A stretch of 64,000 nucleotides of DNA, taken from NCBI GenBank assembly GCA_035772405.1, contig JAYKKM010000209.1, positions 434,001 to 498,000 of the forward strand, given 5' to 3'. Below are positions 58,245-64,000 of the stretch, piece by piece; within the stretch, counting starts at the first letter, position 1, and each line of letters begins with the position of its first letter. The translations under genes were made by a program, and so were the position numbers. The notes below the pieces were generated by a model. That model was not told the DNA's origin, ran no database searches, and worked only from the letters and a program-made list of their open reading frames with translations. Source of the DNA: Chrysogorgia sp. JL179-B06. Lineage: Eukaryota; Cnidaria; Anthozoa; Scleralcyonacea; Chrysogorgiidae.

Positions 58245-60177
58245 CCCCTGCACTTAGCAAACGTAAACTACGCCAACACCTTAACACTAAAAGAAACAAC
58301 AACAATTTTCGTCACAAGAACAAGAGTAGAATCTATACCGATATTCACAACCAACACGTTAACAACAGCGTAGTCAATCTCTCTAACACACCACTTCCTA
58401 ATGTCACTACTAAAATACTATCTAAAGGACTCAAATACGTCACTACACCTAAACCCACTAACAAAATCACTATCTACAATTCATTCCTTCAATACCGTCG
58501 TAAAATGTATTCTAGATATTTCTTCAAAGACTCCACTAACAACACACCTAACCATCCGTTTAAATTAAGAAACAGCTTCACGCCTCCTGCACCAGATAAT
58601 GAAAACCTCATAGAATATATATCAAACATATACCAGGAACTCACCACACATCAGACTAATCACGCCTCTCAACACAAAAATTACTCGAGGGAGGAGATGG
58701 CCTCACTAATAGATCTGCAAAATAACAATGAATTAATTGTAAAACCAGCAGACAAAGGTGGGGCCATTGTCATTTGGCCACGAGATGACTATCTATGCGA
58801 AGCCTCCAAACAACTCAGTAACACAATGCACTACCAACACGTCACTACTAATCCTCTTCCTAATCTAATAACAAAAATTCAGAAGTTCATTAATGACACA
58901 TTTCAATCAGGACACATTGATTACACCACTTACAAATTCCTACTACCCCCAATTCCCACACGAACACCTACACTTTACCTACTACCCAAAATCCACAAAG
59001 CTGACATTCCAGGCAGACCAATAATCTCTGGATGCGGTGGTCCGACTGTCAAGCTATCCAAATTTGTGGATTACTTCCTCAAACCTCTAGTCCATAAAAT
59101 TCCATCATACATCAAGGATTCCACCACATTTCTTCAACGCATTTTTCGACTCAACAATACTTTACCGCACAATATTATACTAATCACAATAGACGTCAAA
59201 AGCCTTTACACTAATATCCCCAACGAAGAAGGGATTAATGCTTGTATTAACCAATTCATAAACGACAATAACACCAACGAGGATATTAACCTTATGCGAG
59301 AAGTACTAACACTTATACTCTATAACAACCATTTTGAATTTAATAATCAATACTATCTTCAAACACATGGCACCGCAATGGGTTCTCCAATGGCACCATC
59401 ATATGCCAATCTATTCATGGGTGAACTGGAACAACGAATATTGCAAGGTGCCCCTGGTGGACTGATTCCACTTGAGTGGATTAGTTCATCGATGACATCT
59501 TTGCAATCTGGACCCATGGAATTGACACACTAATGGAGTTCCTTTCATACATGAACAACATCCATCCCACTATAAAATTTGAATACGAACACTCGCACCA
59601 ATCCGTACATTTTCTCGACACTAGAATATATATTAATGACTCTAATCAACTTGAATCAGACATCTATATCAAACCTACAGATAGAACACTCTTATTGCAC
59701 CATAATTCATTCCATCCTAATTCCTGCAAAACAAGCATCATATACAGCCAAGCATTACGATACAGACGTCTCATTACTAAAGATGACACACTTCGCAACC
59801 ATCTTGACAACCTACGCATCACACTAACCAATCGAGGATACTCTCCACACACAATACATACTGCATTCCAGAAAGCCTTACAATATACACAGCATGACCT
59901 AATAAATCAAGAAAATAACAGAAATACTGACATATCTAACACTTCTAACAACAAAAATACTAATGCTAAGTTTCCCCTAACCTTCTCCATACCATTCAAC
60001 TCTAACACAACCCACATTGGATCAATACTGCGCAAACACTGGCATCTTATAGAAAACGACCCAACCCTTAACATTTTATGGCCTAATACACCACTAATCG
60101 CATACAAACGCAACAGGAACCTTAAAGACCAACTGGTACACTCTAAATTTCTTACTAACAACACTAACGACCAGTAA
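58200..60177 (+). pseudogene. Penelope-type reverse transcriptase, one frameshift
   Basis: The frame opens before any ATG at about 58200 (ALSKRKLRQH), passes SVVNLSNTPLP and ILSKGLKYV, then ELIVKPADKGGAIVIWP, YLLPKIHKADIPGRPIISG, ILITIDVKSLYTNIP (catalytic Asp) and GTAMGSPMAPSYANLFMGELE. The FIDD catalytic block (59485-59496) is in the next frame, so a single-base deletion near 59483 breaks the enzyme exactly before it. The second frame (59533-60177) continues VHFLDTRIYI, YIKPTDRTLLLHHNSFHP and YSQALRYRRL and stops at 60175-60177. No GIY-YIG domain follows. Confidence 0.85.
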
Positions 60178-60676
60178 CTAACATAACAGACAATACAACA
60201 CATTACTTGGTGGTAACAAATAACAAGAAAACCTATAGAAAGAAAAATAACAAGAGAACCTAAAAAGAAAATAACAAGAAAAACTAAAGAAAGAGAAATG
60301 GAAACTAACCAGATAGCGAACTGCAGAAAGAAAGGTCAACAAAAAGACAACCTTCAACCAAGTATATGAAAAACAACCTTATGATGATAAAGGAGCCATT
60401 ATAAAGAAAAAACATTTGCCAACCCAACAAGATAATAACCAGAAGAGAGTGGCAATGATAACTTCTCTAAAAAACAAGATATGCAGGCGGCAATCTTCAT
60501 ATTGGTATTTTGTATAACCAATAATTCTGAACTTTTTAGTTGAGATTGGATATATCTTGTTTAATTTTATATCGTTTCATTTTTATCTATTTTATTTCGT
60601 GTTACCTCTGATGAACTATGCTGATTACGACTACTCACTTTAATTTATAAATAATAGTATTCTGATACACATACTG
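60178..60676 (+). other. Penelope 3' noncoding region, A-rich
   Basis: A purine-rich AGAAAATAACAAGA-type tract follows the RT stop codon, then AT-rich sequence up to the right terminal repeat. No coding domain seen. Confidence 0.6.
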
Positions 60677-61784
60677 TATCAGGGATATACAGCCTTTCTT
60701 TATACTCTAGTAATCCACCATTGTTAATTTTACTCAACTGAATTAATCATATATATAGTCCAATATAAACATGACATGCTATATTGTATATACACTACAT
60801 CACATTACACTATATCTTATACTTCAAATCATTTTATATTATATTATACATATATATCTTATATTTACGGTAAATCTCTTTCTACACTCGATTTCGATAT
60901 GACATATCCATACTGTCATAATCCATACACATGACCAATGGTATAATCACATCTCATACAAAACAGACACCTTGTTCTCAATTACATCATACCACGTGAT
61001 ACACCCACACGTACATAACCAACACTCACATTCACAATCAGCCTATTCGCTCACTGATTGCAAACGTAGAGCACGGATCATAAGCAAATTTCAAAACGTA
61101 CCGAAATTCTATAACCGAAATGGCTGGGAGAGTTGGCATGTCAAGAAATTACAAGACATTTGGTAAGAACTAATTTCTTCACATTTCGGTTTGGCCAATA
61201 TCATCTATATTCCGTCATCTACATCACCGTTCGTTCACCAAATATCTCACCGTCACTTTTGATCGCCATAGCCAATATCATCTATACTCCGTCATCTACA
61301 TCACCGTTTGTTCACCAAATATCTCACCGTCACTTTTGATCGCCATAGCCAATATCATCTATATTCCGTCATCTACATCACCGTTTGTTCACCAAATATC
61401 TCACCATCACTTTCGATCGCCATGCATAACCAATACTTACAACATATTTGCACTCACACCCAAATCCCTTAAAAATCCCTCCTGAAGAAGACTGTTAGGT
61501 CGAAACGCGTAGAGGGTTGCCTTATACGAACAACCACAAATACACGCGTTTCTATTCAAACATCCAATTGCTCCACTCGCAAAACACACCATCACCATCA
61601 CCGCCCTTCGACTCCACCAGCCACGACTCCATTTTCACTTACACATTGTCCATGTCAATCATCAGTGTCATCCATGTGATATAATTGTTTTGGTATCCGT
61701 CATGCTCAAAATACTGTTTGCCAACTATTTACAATATTCAACACCGGTGTAGGTCTCATTATCCACCCATATATTACACAAAAT
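60677..61784 (+). repeat. Penelope terminal direct repeat, right copy
   Basis: The same length as the left copy and near-identical. One visible difference is A at 61511 where the left copy has C (55076), in the cleavage triplet of the hammerhead-like motif. Confidence 0.95.
61477..61516 (+). ncRNA. Hammerhead-like motif, right copy (GTA)
   Basis: Identical to the left motif except that the triplet before stem I is GTA rather than GTC. GUA still satisfies the NUH rule, so cleavage capacity is not excluded. Confidence 0.45.
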
Positions 61785-63490
61785 ATACTATCCTGAGCTG
61801 GGTAGTACACTTATCTTCTCTATGTGGAATATAATGCACTGTGCCTGGGGTGACATTCTTCTCTATTTAATTATTGAATTACTCCAGAGTTCAATTGTTC
61901 TTTAATTACTCTGTCATACTTGTGAAGAACGTCAGGCAATAACTTTAATTTTCTGACTAATGAACGAAGCCTAGCATGGGCTGTGGTGTAGTTGTCTGGG
62001 ATAATTGGATCTTGTTTGAAAGGCAGATATACTTCATAGCGACATTCATTTTGCTTAATGGTTTTCAGGTAATCCTTGTGCATATCCATTTCACCATCCT
62101 TGATACCAAGCGTATCAGTCCCAAAATCTTGCCAACTCTTCAAGGCTAAATCTGGGGTGGCAGGATCCGGTGGTGGTGTGAAACATTCTCATTGCGAGGG
62201 GCATGAACTTTGGCTCTCGCTGTTTGCAGTACAACATGCTTGTTGTTGGGACTTTGAGTAAAATACAGATTTGTACTTACAGTTCGATTCTTGCTTTGGG
62301 TTCGGTAACAATAGACAGAACAAGTAACAGACTTGTGGTTTCCACTACAAAATGTACACCAAAACGTCTCATTTACCTTTTCTTTCTCCTTGTCTGAGGA
62401 CGAATTTTGGGTAGACTTGTCGGAATTCGTGTGGAAGGCATCTGTTGTTCACGGTTGTTTATTACGGTTGAAATTCGAAGCAATTCTTCTCCTTAACCAT
62501 GGATCCAAGGGCACATTTCTCCTGCAATTGCAGATCCTCGCAAAGTGATTTCAACAACGAATTCAGATCCCATTCATCCGACAGCTTTCGACTTAAGATC
62601 AGACGTAAATGTTTAGGAAGTTTGGCCATTATTGTTGGTGGTATAAAATGTCCCATACGTGTCTGGAGAGATGCCAATGCCATTGAAACTTCTCACGGTC
62701 GCTTCCGTTTTGTCGTAAAGTTGGCGCAACTTCTTGAGGTCGTCGTCGTCGTCGTTGACCACTGGTAATTTTATCAATATTTCCATGTGTTTTGAGATGA
62801 CTTAGCTTGCTTATTACCAAAGCGTTCCTTTAGCAGAGTGACAAACCCGTTATAGCATTGATCGCTGATCCATCCATTAACGATTTCAGATATTGAATTT
62901 ATCGACGTCGCTCAAATCATCGTTGTCACGAATTGCTGATGCGAAACTGTCCCAGAAAGCTATCCACTTCGTTGGGTCTCCATCGAAGCGTGACAATGAC
63001 AGCTTCAGGAGTCTTGTTTTATTCACTGGCTTCAAAGCATATCAGCTTGTAGCTGCTCGCTATTTGTGTTGTTTTGTTTTGATTAAGAATTTTCAACTTG
63101 TGTTTTTGAGTTAGTAATATCACTATCTTTGATATATGTAGATACTATACAGATTGATTGTTGCATGGCTGCATCAAAATAACACTTTTCAAATATTTCA
63201 TTTTCAATGGCGTCAGCGTCAAGCAACTCGGCTATTTGATTATCTAACAGTTCCAAATCTTGTTGTTTTTCGAGCGCTATCTTGAATGATTCGAGTTTCG
63301 CGCGACAATCATCAGATCCATCTTTCATCAAATCGTGAGTGTTCTCAATCACCTTCTTCACAAAAGATCTGTGCGCATTTCGCGTTTGAAGTTTCTTCTT
63401 TAATTCTGCTATGTTTTCAATTTCAGGCTTTGACAGCTTGACTTCATATTGATTTTCTTTTGGACAATTTTTTGCAGGAATCGGCACCAA

Positions 63491-64000
63491 ATGTTATAGT
63501 ACGACTATACTCGATAGATCTATAGTCCTTTACACTCTTTAATAACTATACTAGACTAATCACGTGTTTGTTCTTCTATAAATCACGTGTTTGTTCTTCT
63601 ATAAATATCACAATTTCAATACAGCCGTCAGTCGTAAGAGACACGTCAGAATTTAAGTTTTCCAGTTTGCTCTTTAGAGCTTTTATGCCTGCAGTGTTTC
63701 TCTTTTTGGTATTTGATAGGTTGGCCATACATGCTTAATGAGATTACGGAACCTGATGGTCAATATTATTTTGAAAGAAGCTTGTTACCAATGAACTGCC
63801 AGGTTTAGTTGACGGAGTTGGTTGTTAACCACTCCAGTGGCATCTAGTAAGGTGTTCTTGAAGATTTGTTGTGTTGCCATGTTGGCGAATTATTGCATTG
63901 CAGTGGTTGCATTTCGCTGTTTGATTCTCAACAACAAAATGCAAGTTGAGTGCCTATCTAAGACTCTAAAATTTTTAATTAAACGTATTTTCAGTTTCGA
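63491..64000 (-). other. Probable BEL/Pao 5' LTR and flank
   Basis: Just upstream of the gag frame the minus strand reads ...ATAACA then TTTGGTGCCGATTCC, which looks like an LTR end followed by a primer binding site (TGGTGCCGATTCC). A unit containing AATCACGTGTTTGTTCTTCTAT is tandemly duplicated at about 63558-63608. The outer LTR edge is not identifiable; the remainder to 64000 shows no gene. Confidence 0.4.

Larger units (their letters stand above)
54242..61784 (+). mobile_element. Penelope-like element with terminal direct repeats
   Basis: The 7543-bp element is bounded by 1108-bp direct repeats that are almost identical. It encodes an N-terminal ORF and a Penelope-type RT. Direct repeats (pseudo-LTRs) are a normal consequence of Penelope tandem insertion. 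No GIY-YIG endonuclease is found on either side of the RT. It sits in the BEL/Pao RT region on the opposite strand. Near-identity of the repeats implies a recent insertion. Confidence 0.85.
50640..63490 (-). pseudogene. BEL/Pao LTR retrotransposon gag-pol, broken
   Basis: Minus strand, 5' to 3'. Gag: 63490-63083 (HRSFVKKVIENTHDLMKDG), then WISDQCYNGF and KLSHLKTHGNIDKI near 62780-62880. RT start: 62143-61790 (YEVYLPFKQDPIIPDNY, DRVIKEQLNSGVIQ, GTVHYIPHRED). A Penelope insertion follows at 54242-61784. RT resumes in 54241-53700 (LRFTRLVFGLVCSPFILNAF). A hAT-type insertion lies at 52191-53695. Then RNase H (VKSIQLHGFADAS, about 52010) and the linker 51795-51230 (EERPQWPANISCTATERSS). Integrase follows: zinc-binding part [20 protein letters not shown] and core FSGIGIDFTG, near 50930. 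Many frameshifts and stops; truncated near 50640. Confidence 0.9.

Overview
The window is eukaryotic, AT-rich genomic DNA made almost entirely of transposable elements (TEs). It has no operons, rRNA or CRISPR, and no convincing host gene. The mix is typical of an early-branching metazoan, and I favour a cnidarian such as a coral or anemone: a DUF3504/Crypton tyrosine recombinase, CR1/L2-type LINEs, BEL/Pao, a Penelope-like element (PLE), many hAT, mariner and Harbinger-type elements, and integrase-related DNA transposons with 6-bp target duplications. The species call is an inference from element families only.

Layout. 0.6-2.7 kb: a foldback element and a decayed Crypton-type recombinase gene (minus). 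3.2-8.7 kb: a hAT-like element (5-bp TSD) holding a minisatellite, a palindrome and a complete nested hAT (8-bp TSD). 8.7-15 kb: mostly unreadable, with a MULE-like foldback, a mariner MITE and unidentified decayed ORFs. 15.1-23.5 kb: a four-level nest, in which a LINE is interrupted by a hAT, the hAT by an IS3EU-like transposon, and that transposon by a hAT-type MITE. 25.9-27.7 kb: a CR1/L2-like LINE. 28.7 kb: a gypsy gag scrap. 30.4-33.4 kb: a decayed spliced gene combining PHD finger, OTU protease and MULE transposase. 34.9-43.8 kb: a LINE relic split by a near-intact 8.3-kb IS3EU-like element. 44-50.5 kb: MITEs, an LTR-element leader with a tRNA-Leu primer site, a LINE 5' half and two tRNA-derived SINE copies. 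50.6-63.5 kb: a decayed BEL/Pao element (minus) split by a hAT-type element and by a 7.5-kb PLE with identical-length 1108-bp terminal direct repeats.

The most interesting content is a pair of related cargo-bearing transposons. The elements at 18111-22877 and 35424-43694 both begin TATGG, have 6-bp TSDs, contain repeated subterminal motifs and encode homologous DDE integrases. In each, a signalling-enzyme gene faces the integrase gene convergently: an alpha-kinase in the first (decayed), a three-exon HECT E3 ubiquitin ligase in the second (open, catalytic Cys retained). Together with the PHD-OTU-MULE gene, this makes three DNA transposons in one window carrying ubiquitin or phosphorylation enzymes. 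The PLE lacks a visible GIY-YIG endonuclease and carries a hammerhead-like motif in each terminal repeat.
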